Shown piece after piece: positions 18,027 to 27,041 of a DNA stretch of 64,000 nt (position 1 is the stretch's first letter; each line of letters starts with the position of its first letter). Where the stretch lies: contig DASVQF010000039.1 in NCBI GenBank assembly GCA_036389315.1, positions 164,331-228,330 on the forward strand, in the 5' to 3' direction. A model generated the notes under the pieces. It saw only the letters and a list, made by a program, of their open reading frames with translations, was not told the origin of the DNA and did no database searches. This DNA is from DASQYE01 sp036389315 (lineage in GTDB: Bacteria > Acidobacteriota > Blastocatellia > Pyrinomonadales > Pyrinomonadaceae). Both the position numbers and the translations under genes were made by a program.

Positions 18027-19526
18027 ATGTACGAAATCGCTCATGGCACGACGCACGACCTACCCGACATAGCACTTTTTATAGAGCTTCTGAACCGGCT
18101 TGAGCAGGAGCGCGGGGCGCTCGAAGCGGGCAGGCTTTTTGATGAGAACGGCGAGCTATTCGTCACGCGCGCGCCCGGCCGCCTGGACGTGATGGGCGGG
18201 ATCGCCGATTACTCTGGCTCCTTAGTCCTTGAGATGCCCATCCGCGAGGCGACCATCGTCGCCTTGCAGCGTACGCCGGGGGCCATGCTGAAGATAGTCA
18301 GCCTCTCCGCAGACTTGCAGCGTGAGCTGGTCTTTGAAATGGCGCTCGCGGATTTCGCGCCCTCTGGCCGTCCGCTGGATTACGAGGCGGCGCGCGCCTA
18401 CTTCAAGCGCACGACCCAACAGGCTTGGGCGGCCTACGTGGCAGGGGTCTTTCTGGTACTCATGCGCGAGCGCGAGGTTCGTTTCGCGGGCGGCGCTTCG
18501 ATACTGATTACTTCCGCCGTGCCCGGAGGCAAAGGCGTCAGCAGTTCGGCGGCGCTTGAAGTCGCCACGATGCAGGCCGTCTCTGCCGCCTTCGACCTTC
18601 GGCTTGAGGGGCGCGAGACGGCGCTGCTTTGCCAGATGGTCGAGAACCTTGTGGTCGGAGCGCCGTGCGGGGTGATGGATCAGATGACTTCGGCCTGCGG
18701 CGAAGAGGGACGCCTGCTCGCGCTGCTCTGCCAGCCGGCGGAGCTTCAGGGCTTCATCTCCATTCCCGTCGAGCTGTCTTTCTGGGGTTTGGATTCGGGC
18801 TTGGCCCATCAGGTGGCGGGCGCGGACTACGCTTCGGTGCGAATAGGCGCTTTCATGGGCTACCGCATCATAGCCGAGCTGGCCGGGCTGAAGGCTGAGC
18901 TAAAGTCTGATGAAGTGACTGGGGGCGGGCCCGTCAGGATTGACGACGCGAAGTGGGGCGGATACCTGTCGAACGTGACGCCATCGGAGTTCGAGCAGCA
19001 GTATGCGGCTCATCTGCCCTGGCGAATCTCGGGCGCTGAGTTCCTCTCGCGCTACGGTGGGATAACAGACAGCGTGACTTGCATCGTGCCCGAAGCCCTG
19101 TATGCCGTGCGCGTCCCTGCCGCTCACGCCGTTTATGAGCACCATCGCGTGCGCCTCTTCGCGGAGCTTCTGCGAGAGCCTGTGAGCGAGCGGCGGCTGG
19201 AACTGCTCGGCGAGCTGATGTATCAATCGCACGCCGGTTACGCAGCGTGCGGCTTGAGCGTCGCGGGCACAGACAGACTCGTAGAGCTTGTGCGCGCGGC
19301 TGGGCCCGGACGGGGACTCTACGGGGCCAAGATCACGGGCGGCGGCTCGGGCGGCACGGTCGTCGTCCTCGGCCACGGCGATGTCCGGCAGGCCATAGAA
19401 GAGATCGCCGGGAAATATTTTGAAGAGACTGGGCGCGAGCCCTACATCTTCTCCGGCTCTTCGCCCGGCGGCGTCGGGTTCGGCCATTTGAGATTGAGTA
19501 AAGAGAGAACTGCGTCCTTGAGTTAA
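18027..19526 (+). CDS. GHMP sugar kinase, plant L-arabinokinase (ARA1)-like
   Basis: 499 residues from the ATG at 18027; the frame is open further upstream but overlaps the phosphatase gene. GHMP motifs are complete: the N-terminal sugar signature APGRLDVMGGIADYSGS (about 49-65), the ATP loop GGKGVSSSAALEVATM (about 167-182), CGVMDQMTSACGE with the catalytic Asp (about 218), and KITGGGSGGTVVV (about 435). Galactokinases read GRxNLIGEHTDY in motif 1; here Glu-His are replaced by Gly-Ile. From memory this motif, CGVMDQMTS and the YGAKITGGGSGGT region match the kinase domain of Arabidopsis ARA1 nearly word for word. I infer L-arabinose (or another pentose) phosphorylation at C1. Automatic annotation would probably say galactokinase. 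Confidence 0.8.
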   Translation: MYEIAHGTTHDLPDIALFIELLNRLEQERGALEAGRLFDENGELFVTRAPGRLDVMGGIADYSGSLVLEMPIREATIVALQRTPGAMLKIVSLSADLQRELVFEMALADFAPSGRPLDYEAARAYFKRTTQQAWAAYVAGVFLVLMREREVRFAGGASILITSAVPGGKGVSSSAALEVATMQAVSAAFDLRLEGRETALLCQMVENLVVGAPCGVMDQMTSACGEEGRLLALLCQPAELQGFISIPVELSFWGLDSGLAHQVAGADYASVRIGAFMGYRIIAELAGLKAELKSDEVTGGGPVRIDDAKWGGYLSNVTPSEFEQQYAAHLPWRISGAEFLSRYGGITDSVTCIVPEALYAVRVPAAHAVYEHHRVRLFAELLREPVSERRLELLGELMYQSHAGYAACGLSVAGTDRLVELVRAAGPGRGLYGAKITGGGSGGTVVVLGHGDVRQAIEEIAGKYFEETGREPYIFSGSSPGGVGFGHLRLSKERTASLS

Positions 19527-19556
19527 AGCAACTGGGCGAAAGATTGCGGAGACTTC

Positions 19557-20543
19557 ATGGCGATACTCGTCACAGGGGGAGCGGGTTACATTGGCAGCGT
19601 GACGGCCGAGATGCTGCGCGCGCGCGGCGAGCGCGTCATTGTGCTCGACGACCTGTTTCGCGGCCATCGTCGGGCTGTCCCCGAGGGCGAGCCTTTCTAT
19701 GAAGGAAAGATCGGAGATCGTGAGCTGCTGGCGCGCATCGCGCACGAGCAGGAGCTTGACGCCTGCATACACTTTGCCGCGCTTGCCTACGTCGGCGAAT
19801 CTGTCCAAGACCCTTCGCGCTACTACATTAACAACGTCGAGCAGGGCATTGCGCTCCTTGACGCGCTCATGCAAGCGGGCGTTCGCCACGTAGTATTCTC
19901 TTCGACCTGCGCGACCTACGGCGAGCCCCAGGAGGTTCCCATCTCCGAAGAGCATCCGCAGCGGCCGACCAACCCGTACGGCTGGTCTAAGCTCTTCATG
20001 GAGCGCATCATGGAGAGTTACGACCGCGCCTATGGCTTGAGGTATGTCGCGCTGCGTTACTTCAACGCGGCCGGGGCGAGCGCCGCGCTCGGCGAAGACC
20101 ATGAGCCGGAGACGCACCTGATCCCGAACGTCTTGCGGGCGGCGCTCGGCGAGATTGCGGCCGTCTCGGTCTTCGGCGACGACTATCCGACGCCCGACGG
20201 CACACCCGTACGCGACTACATACACGTCTCAGACCTCGGCTCGGCGCACATCCTCGCTCTGGATTACCTGCGCCGGGGCGGGAGTTCGGATTACATCAAC
20301 CTGGGCAACGGCCAGGGCTACTCGGTAATGGAGGTGATCGAAACGGCGCGGCAGGTGACGGGCCGCGAGATCGCCGTGCGCGTCGAGCCGCGACGCGCGG
20401 GCGACCCTTCGCGCCTCGTCGCCAATTCGGATAAGGCGCGCGCAAGGCTCGCGTGGCGGCCCGCTCATCCGAGTCTCTCGTCGATCATCGAGACGGCCTG
20501 GCAGTGGCGGGTGAAACACCCGCGCGGGTATACTTCGCGGTAA
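19557..20543 (+). CDS. galE: UDP-sugar 4-epimerase (GalE family)
   Basis: Inverts the C4 hydroxyl of UDP-sugars (UDP-glucose/UDP-galactose, and in several characterised members UDP-xylose/UDP-L-arabinose) using bound NAD. 328 residues; extended SDR fold with the nucleotide motif GGAGYIG (7-13), SSTCATYG, and the catalytic Tyr-x3-Lys in YGWSK (Tyr141, Lys145), then RYFNAAGA, GTPVRDYIHVSDL and the UDP-site RRAGDPSRLVA. GGAG lies six bases before the ATG, and the gene is 30 bp after the kinase. It completes a GalT-kinase-GalE set; whether hexose or pentose nucleotides are the true substrate cannot be told from the sequence. Confidence 0.93.
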   Translation: MAILVTGGAGYIGSVTAEMLRARGERVIVLDDLFRGHRRAVPEGEPFYEGKIGDRELLARIAHEQELDACIHFAALAYVGESVQDPSRYYINNVEQGIALLDALMQAGVRHVVFSSTCATYGEPQEVPISEEHPQRPTNPYGWSKLFMERIMESYDRAYGLRYVALRYFNAAGASAALGEDHEPETHLIPNVLRAALGEIAAVSVFGDDYPTPDGTPVRDYIHVSDLGSAHILALDYLRRGGSSDYINLGNGQGYSVMEVIETARQVTGREIAVRVEPRRAGDPSRLVANSDKARARLAWRPAHPSLSSIIETAWQWRVKHPRGYTSR

Positions 20544-20583
20544 AGAATTTTAAGATGAGATTCGGAAGGCAAGAGGAGGCAGC

Positions 20584-21573
20584 ATGAATTTTTTCCGCTC
20601 GAAATTTTCCATCGTCGTGCTCACTTGCATGTGTCTGCTGATGACGCTGGCCCTGGCCTGTCAAGGCGGCGGTGGCGGCGCTGGCGGAGGGCAGAACTTC
20701 AAACTGGCTTTCGTCACCAACAACGCGTCGGACTTCTGGACGATTGCGCGCAAGGGCGTCGAGGAAGCAGATAAGAACCTCGCCAACGTGACCGTCGAGT
20801 TCAAGATTCCGGCCGAGGGGACGGCGGCCGATCAGAAGCGCATCATCGACGACCTGCTCGCCAAGGGCATCAACGGCATGGCCATCAGCCCCGTTGACCC
20901 GGACAACCAGACGCAGATGATTAACGACGTGGCCAAGCAGGTCTTGGTCGTGACGCAGGACTCGGACGCGCCGAAGAGCGACCGCGCCTGCTACATCGGC
21001 ACAAACAATGTGGAGGCCGGACGCCAGGCGGGCCAACTGATTAAAGAGGCCCTGCCGCAGGGCGGCAAGATCATGGTCTTCGTCGGCAAGATCGACGCGC
21101 GCAACGCGCAGGAACGCTTTCAGGGAATCAAGGAGGCTTTGCAGGGCTCTAACGTTCAGATCGTAGACGTACGCACGGACGACACTGACCGCGTGCGCGC
21201 CAAATCGAACGCTGCGGACACGCTCGTCAAATACCCGGACGTGGTCGCGCTCGTCGGCTTGTGGAGCTACAACGGCCCGGCCATCCTCAACGCCGTCAAG
21301 GACGCCAACAAGACCGGGCAGATCAAGATCATCTGCTTCGACGAAGAGGACGAGACGCTGGCCGGAGTCAAAGACGGAGCCATCTATGCGACGGTCGTCC
21401 AGCAGCCCTACGAGTTCGGCAAGCAGTCCGTGGAGCTGCTGGCGAAGATTCTCGGCGGCGACAAGTCCTCGGTTCCGGCGAACAAGCAGATTTTCGTGCC
21501 GACGCTCGTTATCAAGAAGGATAACGTCGAAGAGTTCACCACCAAGATCAACAAGCTTCGCGGTCGCAGTTAA
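20584..21573 (+). CDS. Sugar ABC transporter substrate-binding lipoprotein (RbsB-like)
   Basis: 329 residues of the periplasmic-binding-protein type I family that feeds RbsA/RbsC-type importers. It starts with a lipoprotein signal, MTLALAC with the lipobox Cys near residue 26, followed by a glycine-rich linker (QGGGGGAGGG), so it is probably membrane-anchored. Ligand-domain marks are LAFVTNNASDFWTIARKGVEEA, NGMAISPVDPDNQ, VTQDSDAP, GTNNVEAGRQAGQ and CFDEEDETL. GAGGAGG precedes the ATG. The operon context suggests a pentose or galactose ligand. A strong hairpin immediately after the stop could stabilise this part of the mRNA and raise binding-protein levels over the transporter subunits. Confidence 0.9.
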   Translation: MNFFRSKFSIVVLTCMCLLMTLALACQGGGGGAGGGQNFKLAFVTNNASDFWTIARKGVEEADKNLANVTVEFKIPAEGTAADQKRIIDDLLAKGINGMAISPVDPDNQTQMINDVAKQVLVVTQDSDAPKSDRACYIGTNNVEAGRQAGQLIKEALPQGGKIMVFVGKIDARNAQERFQGIKEALQGSNVQIVDVRTDDTDRVRAKSNAADTLVKYPDVVALVGLWSYNGPAILNAVKDANKTGQIKIICFDEEDETLAGVKDGAIYATVVQQPYEFGKQSVELLAKILGGDKSSVPANKQIFVPTLVIKKDNVEEFTTKINKLRGRS

Positions 21574-21578
21574 TCTGT

Positions 21579-21644
21579 AGCGATCAGCTTTCAGCGGTCA
21601 GCAAAAGCCCGTGGCTGATAGCTGACCGCTGAGAGCTGATCGCT
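21579..21644. repeat. Intergenic hairpin repeat between binding protein and ATPase
   Basis: 24-base arms, AGCGATCAGC... at 21579-21602 and its complement at 21621-21644, one mismatch, 18-base loop. It fills most of the 85-bp gap and ends 14 bases before the ATPase start, where no ribosome binding site is seen. It may act as an mRNA stabiliser or attenuator. Confidence 0.8.
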
Positions 21645-21658
21645 GACGGCTCTCGCTT

Positions 21659-23170
21659 ATGACTACTCCTATCCTTGAGATGAAGGGGATCGGCAAGCGC
21701 TTCCCCGGTGTGGTGGCCCTCGACGCGGTTGACCTTGAGGTCTACGTGGGCGAGGTGGTCGCACTGGCGGGCGAGAACGGCGCGGGCAAATCCACCTTGA
21801 TGAAAATCCTCGGCGGCGTCTATCAACCGGACGAGGGTCGGGTTCGCATCGACGGAGAGGAGGTCACGATTCGCACCGTCTCGGACGCCATCAATCGGGG
21901 CGTGGGCTTTATCCATCAAGAGCTGAACGTGTTCGACAACCTGACGGTCGGCGAGAACGTCTTCCTCGGGCGCGAACCCGTCTGGGCCGGGCCGCTCAAG
22001 CTCGTTGACCGCAGCAAGATGCACGCGCAAACGGAAGTCTATCTCAAACAGTTGGGCCTCAGTATCCCGAGCGAGACGCCGCTCAGCCAGCTCTCCATAG
22101 CACAGCAGCAGATGGTCGAGATCGCCAAGACCCTTTCGCTCAACGCCCGCATCCTGATTATGGACGAGCCGACTTCGAGCCTCACGCTCACGGAGACCGA
22201 GCGCCTCCTGGAAGTCGTCAAGGACTTAAGGTCGCACGGCGTCAGCATCATCTACATCTCGCACCGCCTCGGCGAGATCAAGGAGATAGCCGACCGTGTC
22301 GTCGTCCTGCGTGACGGGCGCAACGCCGGGCAGCTTCGGCGCGAAGAGATCAGCCACGACCGGATAGTCAAGCTGATGGTCGGCCGCGACCTGGATAAAT
22401 TCTACAAGCCGCCCTCGGGCGAAGTGCGCGAGAACTACGTCGAGGCCCAGCACATTCGCACACGCCGCTATCCGCACCACGCAGTCTCTTTCGAGGTTCG
22501 CAAGGGCGAGATTCTAGGCTTCGCCGGGCTGGTCGGCGCAGGACGCTCCGAGGTGGCCCAGGCCATCTTCGGCGTCGAAGGCCCCCTGGACGGCCGAGTC
22601 CTGATTGACGGCGCGGCCCTCAAGATCAATTCGCCGCGCGACGCCATCGCCCACGGCATCTACCTGATCCCCGAAGACAGGCGCAAGTCCGGCCTCATCC
22701 TGGACGTGCCGATCCGTGAGAACATCACGCTCCCGGCGCTGTCGCGTTATGCTTCGGCCGGGCTCATAGTCTATGAAGCGGAGCGCAAGGTGGCCGAAGA
22801 GATGAGGGGCAAGCTGAACATCAAAGCGCCCACGGTCGAAGCCAAGGCGAAGAACCTGAGCGGCGGCAATCAACAGAAGGTCGTGCTCGCGAAGTGGCTC
22901 TCGCTCGACCCGAAGCTCCTGATCTTTGACGAGCCGACGCGCGGCATAGACGTGGGCGCAAAGGCGGAGATTTACCAGTTGATGCGGCGGCTCGCCGAGC
23001 AGGGCGTCGCCATCATGATGATCTCCTCGGACATGGAAGAGATCATCGGCGAGAGCGACCGCATCGCAGTCATGCACGAAGGAGCGATCACAGGCATCCT
23101 TGAGCGCGAAGAGTGCAGCGAAGAAGCCATCATGCGATTGGCCGTCGGCAGAAAAAACAGTGACGAGTGA
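21659..23170 (+). CDS. Sugar ABC transporter, duplicated ATPase subunit (RbsA/XylG/AraG type)
   Basis: 503 residues with two ABC domains, as usual for monosaccharide importers. Domain 1: Walker A GENGAGKST (about 38-46), Q-loop FIHQELNVF, signature LSIAQQQMVEIAK, Walker B LIMDEPTSSLT. Domain 2: a degenerate Walker A GLVGAGRSE, canonical signature LSGGNQQKVVLAKW (about 399) and Walker B LLIFDEPTRGIDVG. The deviant Walker A in the second half is normal for the family. The last codons (NSDE and stop) lie inside the hairpin repeat at 23158-23244. Works with the lipoprotein before it and the permease after it; the operon order is binding protein, ATPase, permease. Confidence 0.95.
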   Translation: MTTPILEMKGIGKRFPGVVALDAVDLEVYVGEVVALAGENGAGKSTLMKILGGVYQPDEGRVRIDGEEVTIRTVSDAINRGVGFIHQELNVFDNLTVGENVFLGREPVWAGPLKLVDRSKMHAQTEVYLKQLGLSIPSETPLSQLSIAQQQMVEIAKTLSLNARILIMDEPTSSLTLTETERLLEVVKDLRSHGVSIIYISHRLGEIKEIADRVVVLRDGRNAGQLRREEISHDRIVKLMVGRDLDKFYKPPSGEVRENYVEAQHIRTRRYPHHAVSFEVRKGEILGFAGLVGAGRSEVAQAIFGVEGPLDGRVLIDGAALKINSPRDAIAHGIYLIPEDRRKSGLILDVPIRENITLPALSRYASAGLIVYEAERKVAEEMRGKLNIKAPTVEAKAKNLSGGNQQKVVLAKWLSLDPKLLIFDEPTRGIDVGAKAEIYQLMRRLAEQGVAIMMISSDMEEIIGESDRIAVMHEGAITGILEREECSEEAIMRLAVGRKNSDE

Positions 23171-23244
23171 CGAGTGGCGAGTGACAAGAGAAAAGCTTTT
23201 GCTTTTGTTCTTGCGCGTCACTTGTCACTCATCACTTGCCACTG
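23158..23244. repeat. GTGAC-type inverted repeat, copy 1
   Basis: 28-base arms CAGTGACGAGTGACGAGTGG.. (23158-23185) and their complement (23217-23244) with about five transition mismatches; the loop is AAGAGAAAAGCTTTTGCTTT-like. A related copy lies at 44594-44674. It overlaps the 3' end of the ATPase gene and fills the gap before the permease. Confidence 0.8.
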
Positions 23245-23254
23245 AGGTAAAGAG

Positions 23255-24196
23255 ATGAGAAAAGAGCTTGGAACCTTTGTATTGCTCGTGGTCTTGTGCA
23301 TCGTCGTCGCCATACTCAACCCGATCTTTCTGTCGCCGACTAACCTGACGAACATGGCGCGCCTGATCGGCATGTATGGCATCTTCAGCATCGGCATCGG
23401 GTTCGTCATCATCACGGGCGGCATAGACCTCTCGGTCGGCTCGGTCTTCGCGCTCCTCGGCGTCCTGCTCTCGATCTTCCTCAACGAGTACCACTGGCCG
23501 AGCGCCCTGGCCGTCATCGCCGTGATCGCCATCTCGACCGCGCTCGGCTACATACACGGCCTGCTCGTCACGCGTGTCCTGCTGCCCCCCTTTATCGTCA
23601 CTCTCTGCGGCCTGCTCTTCTATCGCGGGCTGGCGCGTTTCATCGCCAATGACGAGACGAAGGGGCTGGGCTCACAGGGTTTCGAGACGCTGCGTTACCT
23701 GGCGACCGGCAGCGTCTTTCAGGTTCCGATGCCCTTCATCCTGTTGATCATCATCGCGGCGGTCATGTGGGTCATCCTGCACCGGTCTGTCTACGGGCGT
23801 TACCTGTATGCCGTCGGGCGCAACGAAGAGGCGGCCCGCTACTCGGGGATCAGCGCGCGCGCGATCATCACCAGTGCTTACGTCCTGTGCCTCTTCCTGA
23901 CAGGCATCTCGGGCGTGCTGCTCGCCTTTTATACGAATTCGATCTCGCCGTCGTCGCACGGCAACTCTTACGAGCTGTACGGGATTGCGGCGGCCGTGCT
24001 CGGCGGGTGCAGCCTGCGCGGCGGCGAAGGCTCGGTCATCGGCGTAGTCATCGGAACAGCCCTGCTACAGGTCTTACAAAATCTCATCAACCTGTTGGGC
24101 ATCCCGTCGTCGCTCAACTTCGCGGTCATGGGCGCGGTCATCCTCGTCGGAGTCATCGCCGACCAACTCCTGCAACGCAGGTCGCGCGCAAAGTAG
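23255..24196 (+). CDS. Sugar ABC transporter permease (RbsC/XylH type)
   Basis: 313 residues, very hydrophobic, with about eight to ten membrane helices beginning LGTFVLLVVLCIVVAILNPIF. Family marks include FLSPTNLTNMARLIGMYGIFSIG, FVIITGGIDLSVGSVFALLG near residues 55-75, and the conserved EAARYSGI-x-A region in VGRNEEAARYSGISARAI, which contacts the ATPase. GAGG stands eight bases upstream of the ATG. A single permease gene fits a homodimeric membrane part. Together with the two genes upstream it forms a complete monosaccharide importer of the inner membrane. Confidence 0.94.
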   Translation: MRKELGTFVLLVVLCIVVAILNPIFLSPTNLTNMARLIGMYGIFSIGIGFVIITGGIDLSVGSVFALLGVLLSIFLNEYHWPSALAVIAVIAISTALGYIHGLLVTRVLLPPFIVTLCGLLFYRGLARFIANDETKGLGSQGFETLRYLATGSVFQVPMPFILLIIIAAVMWVILHRSVYGRYLYAVGRNEEAARYSGISARAIITSAYVLCLFLTGISGVLLAFYTNSISPSSHGNSYELYGIAAAVLGGCSLRGGEGSVIGVVIGTALLQVLQNLINLLGIPSSLNFAVMGAVILVGVIADQLLQRRSRAK

Positions 24197-24260
24197 AACG
24201 GGAGAGTGAGGGCGGCCGACAGAACTTTCTCTTAAACACGTATCGGGGGTCAAAAACGTC

Positions 24261-25472
24261 ATGTTCAGAATACGAAGAAGCGCGCAGGTGCTTGTCGTCC
24301 TGCTGCTCGTCTGCCACGTAGCATTTGCCGCTCAGTCCGAGAAGTGGTCTGAGCAGAAAGCCAATGATTGGTACAGCAGGCAGCCGTGGCTCGTCGGCAG
24401 CAACTATGTCCCGGCCACGGCCATCAACGAGCTTGAGATGTGGCAGGCCGACACCTTCGACCCGCGCAGAATAGACCTGGAACTGGGCTGGGCCGCAGGG
24501 CTCGGGATGAACACCATGCGCGTCTTCCTCCATGACCTGCTCTGGAAGCAAGACCCGGAGGGCTTCAAGCAAAGGCTCAATACCTTTCTCAACATCGCCG
24601 CCCGGCACAGAATCAGGCCGATGCTAGTCCTCTTCGACTCGGTCTGGGATCCTAACCCGCAGCTCGGCAAACAGCGCGCGCCCCGGCCCGGCGTACACAA
24701 CTCCGGCTGGATGCAAAGCCCCGGCGCTCGCGCCCTTCAGGACACTGCGGAGCACGCGCGCCTGGAAGCCTACGTCAAGGGCGTGGTCGGGGCCTTTGCG
24801 CGCGACGAGCGCATACTGGCCTGGGACATCTGGAACGAGCCGGACAACATGAACCCCGGAAGCTATGACAAGCTGGAACCGAAGAACAAGGTCGAGCTGG
24901 TGCTGGCCCTGCTGCCGAAAGCCTTCGCCTGGGCCCGCGAGGCCGGCCCTCAACAGCCCTTGACCTCCGGCATCTGGAAGGGCGATTGGTCTAGCCCGGA
25001 GAAGATGACCGAGATGGATCGCTTGCAGATAGATTTGTCAGACGTGGTCACTTTCCACAACTACGACTCGCCGACAGAGTTCGAGCGGCGCATCAACTTT
25101 CTCAAACGCTACAATCGCCCGCTCATCTGCACCGAGTACATGGCGCGCGGCAACGGCAGCTTCTTCATGGGCGCGCTGCCGGTGGCGAAGGTACACAACG
25201 TCGGGATGATTAACTGGGGCCTGGTGCAGGGCAAAGCGCAGACGCACCTGCCGTGGGATTCGTGGCAGCGGCCTTACACAGACCGCGAGCCCTCCATCTG
25301 GTTCCACGAAGTCTTCCGCACGGACGGAACTCCTTATATCCCTGAAGAGGTCGAGTACATCAAACGCATGACGGGGCAAGGTAGACGTGCCCCGGCCAGA
25401 AGAGCCCGCGCCGCCCGGAGAGCCAATCACGCCGCGTCGCCGCGATTACTGACTGTTCGCAGCGCCGGATAG
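24261..25472 (+). CDS. Exported GH5-like glycoside hydrolase
   Basis: 403 residues with a signal peptide (QVLVVLLLVCHVAFAAQ). The TIM-barrel signature of clan GH-A is clear: GSNYVPATAINELEMWQ, GLGMNTMRVFLHDLLW, the acid/base Glu in LAWDIWNEPDN (about residue 194), VVTFHNYDSP, and the nucleophile Glu in RPLICTEYMARGNG (about 293). Proteins like this are often labelled cellulase or 1,4-beta-xylanase, but the fold alone does not fix the substrate. It is the last gene of the sugar operon, 64 bp after the permease. Its basic, alanine-rich last 30 codons overlap the 3' end of the convergent xylB by 46 bp. Confidence 0.85.
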   Translation: MFRIRRSAQVLVVLLLVCHVAFAAQSEKWSEQKANDWYSRQPWLVGSNYVPATAINELEMWQADTFDPRRIDLELGWAAGLGMNTMRVFLHDLLWKQDPEGFKQRLNTFLNIAARHRIRPMLVLFDSVWDPNPQLGKQRAPRPGVHNSGWMQSPGARALQDTAEHARLEAYVKGVVGAFARDERILAWDIWNEPDNMNPGSYDKLEPKNKVELVLALLPKAFAWAREAGPQQPLTSGIWKGDWSSPEKMTEMDRLQIDLSDVVTFHNYDSPTEFERRINFLKRYNRPLICTEYMARGNGSFFMGALPVAKVHNVGMINWGLVQGKAQTHLPWDSWQRPYTDREPSIWFHEVFRTDGTPYIPEEVEYIKRMTGQGRRAPARRARAARRANHAASPRLLTVRSAG

Positions 25473-26941
25473 AGGGCGCGGAACATCTCGTACTGACGCT
25501 CCATCAACGCGACCGCTTCGACCCTGGGCTCGACGCGCGTGGCGACGCGCACAACCTGTTCGCAGGCGGCGTCCACTGTGGGCCAAACGCCGCCGCCGAC
25601 TCCGGCCAGCAGCGCCGCGCCGTAAGCGCCGCCCTCTTCGGCTTCGACTATCTCGACGGCGCGGCCGTAAACGTCTGCCTGTATCTGTCGCCAGAGGGGC
25701 CCGCGCGCGCCGCCGCCGCCCAAGCGAATAGACTCTACGGGCACGCCCATCTCTTTAAAGAGCGTCAAGGTGTCGCGCAGGCTCATGGCCACGCCTTCGA
25801 GGATGGCGCGAATGACATGCGCGCGCGTGTGGCTCGCGGTTAAGCCGACGAGGGCTGCGCGCGCGTACGGGTCTAAGTGCGGCGTGCGCTCGCCCATCAG
25901 GTAAGGGGCCCACAGCGCGCCGTCGGAGCCTGGCGGCGCGCTCGCTGCCTCTTCGCACAACCGCTCGTAAGGGTCGCGCCCGTCCGACTCATTCGCTCCA
26001 ACGCCGAAGCGGTCGCGGAACCAGCGCAGCGAAAGACCGGCCGCCTGCGTCACACCCATGACGTGCCACCGCTCCGGTACAGCGTGGCAGAAAGTATGGA
26101 CGCGCCCCTCAGTGTCCAGGGATGGCCTCGCCGTAGCAGCAAAGACGACTCCGGAAGTGCCTATGGTGGCGCTGACCATGCCGGGCCGGACGATGCCCAT
26201 GCCGACCGCGCCGGCAGCCTGGTCGCCTGCGCCCGCGACGACCGGAGTCCCCTGTCGCAAGCCTGTCGCCGCCGCGCCTTCGGCCGACACACGCCCCGTC
26301 ACTTCCGGCGACTCGTAAACCTCGGGCAGCAACCGCTCGTCCAGCTCCATCGCCGCCAGCATCTCCGCAGACCATCGCCGCCGGGAGACATCGAGCAGCA
26401 GCGTGCCCGAAGCGTCCGCCACGTCCGTCGCGCGCTCGCCCGTCAATCGGAATCGCACATAGTCTTTTGGCAGCAGAAAACTTCGCACCTGGGCCCACAG
26501 CTCGGGCTCGCGCTCGCGCACCCAGAGCAGCTTCGTGAGCGAAAAGTTTGTGAGCGCGGGATTGAGCGTCAGTTCTATCAAGCGCCCACGGCCGACCCGC
26601 TCCGTGATCGCGCGGCACTCTGCGTCTGTGCGCTGGTCGCACCAGATCAGAGCGGGCCGAAGCACCTGCCCGCCTTCGTCCAGAAGGACTGTGCCGTGCA
26701 TCTGGCCTGTGAGCCCTATGCAGCCGATCTCGTCCGCGCTTATGCCGTCACGCCCGAGCACCGAGCGCACGGCCCCCGTGCATGCGCGCCACCAATCGAG
26801 AGGCTCCTGTTCGGCCCAACCCGTCTGAGGCGAAGCAAACGGCGCGTGCTCGTCCGTGGCCGAGGCGATCACGCGCCCCTCTTCATCGACGACGACGGCG
26901 CGCGTGCCGCCCGTGCCGACATCAATGCCCAGCAGCTTCAT
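25427..26941 (-). CDS. xylB: Xylulokinase
   Basis: Phosphorylates D-xylulose to D-xylulose 5-phosphate, which enters the pentose phosphate pathway. 504 residues of the FGGY kinase family: N-terminal phosphate loop GIDVGTGGTRAVVV, LTGQMHGTVLLD with the substrate-facing Met-His as in XylB, LIWCDQRT, and the catalytic Asp in VVAGAGDQAAGAVG, then the adenosine-binding LGGGGARGPLWRQIQADV. It is the third gene of the minus-strand xylA / aldo-keto reductase / xylB block. The 3' end overlaps the GH5-like gene tail to tail. Specificity for xylulose rests on its link to xylA. Confidence 0.92.
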   Translation of the reverse strand: MKLLGIDVGTGGTRAVVVDEEGRVIASATDEHAPFASPQTGWAEQEPLDWWRACTGAVRSVLGRDGISADEIGCIGLTGQMHGTVLLDEGGQVLRPALIWCDQRTDAECRAITERVGRGRLIELTLNPALTNFSLTKLLWVREREPELWAQVRSFLLPKDYVRFRLTGERATDVADASGTLLLDVSRRRWSAEMLAAMELDERLLPEVYESPEVTGRVSAEGAAATGLRQGTPVVAGAGDQAAGAVGMGIVRPGMVSATIGTSGVVFAATARPSLDTEGRVHTFCHAVPERWHVMGVTQAAGLSLRWFRDRFGVGANESDGRDPYERLCEEAASAPPGSDGALWAPYLMGERTPHLDPYARAALVGLTASHTRAHVIRAILEGVAMSLRDTLTLFKEMGVPVESIRLGGGGARGPLWRQIQADVYGRAVEIVEAEEGGAYGAALLAGVGGGVWPTVDAACEQVVRVATRVEPRVEAVALMERQYEMFRALYPALRTVSNRGDAA

Positions 26942-26967
26942 GCGTCTACTACCGTAGAGATAAAGAA

Positions 26968-27033
26968 GGAATGCGGAAGGAGGAATGAAAAGCAGCCCCG
27001 TCTTTCATTCCGCATTGCGGCATTCCTCCTTCC
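26968..27033. repeat. Intergenic hairpin between aldo/keto reductase and xylB
   Basis: GGAAGGAGGAATG (26975-26987) pairs perfectly with CATTCCTCCTTCC (27021-27033). The loop holds further copies of the same words (TTTCATTCCGCATT), allowing alternative pairings. It may separate expression of xylB from the genes upstream. Confidence 0.65.
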
Positions 27034-27041
27034 CCCTCTCC

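Noticed and set aside
18900..20225. Long minus-strand frame opposite the kinase and galE
   Set aside because: Shadow frame of two well-supported genes; Arg/Val/Ala-rich and without domains.
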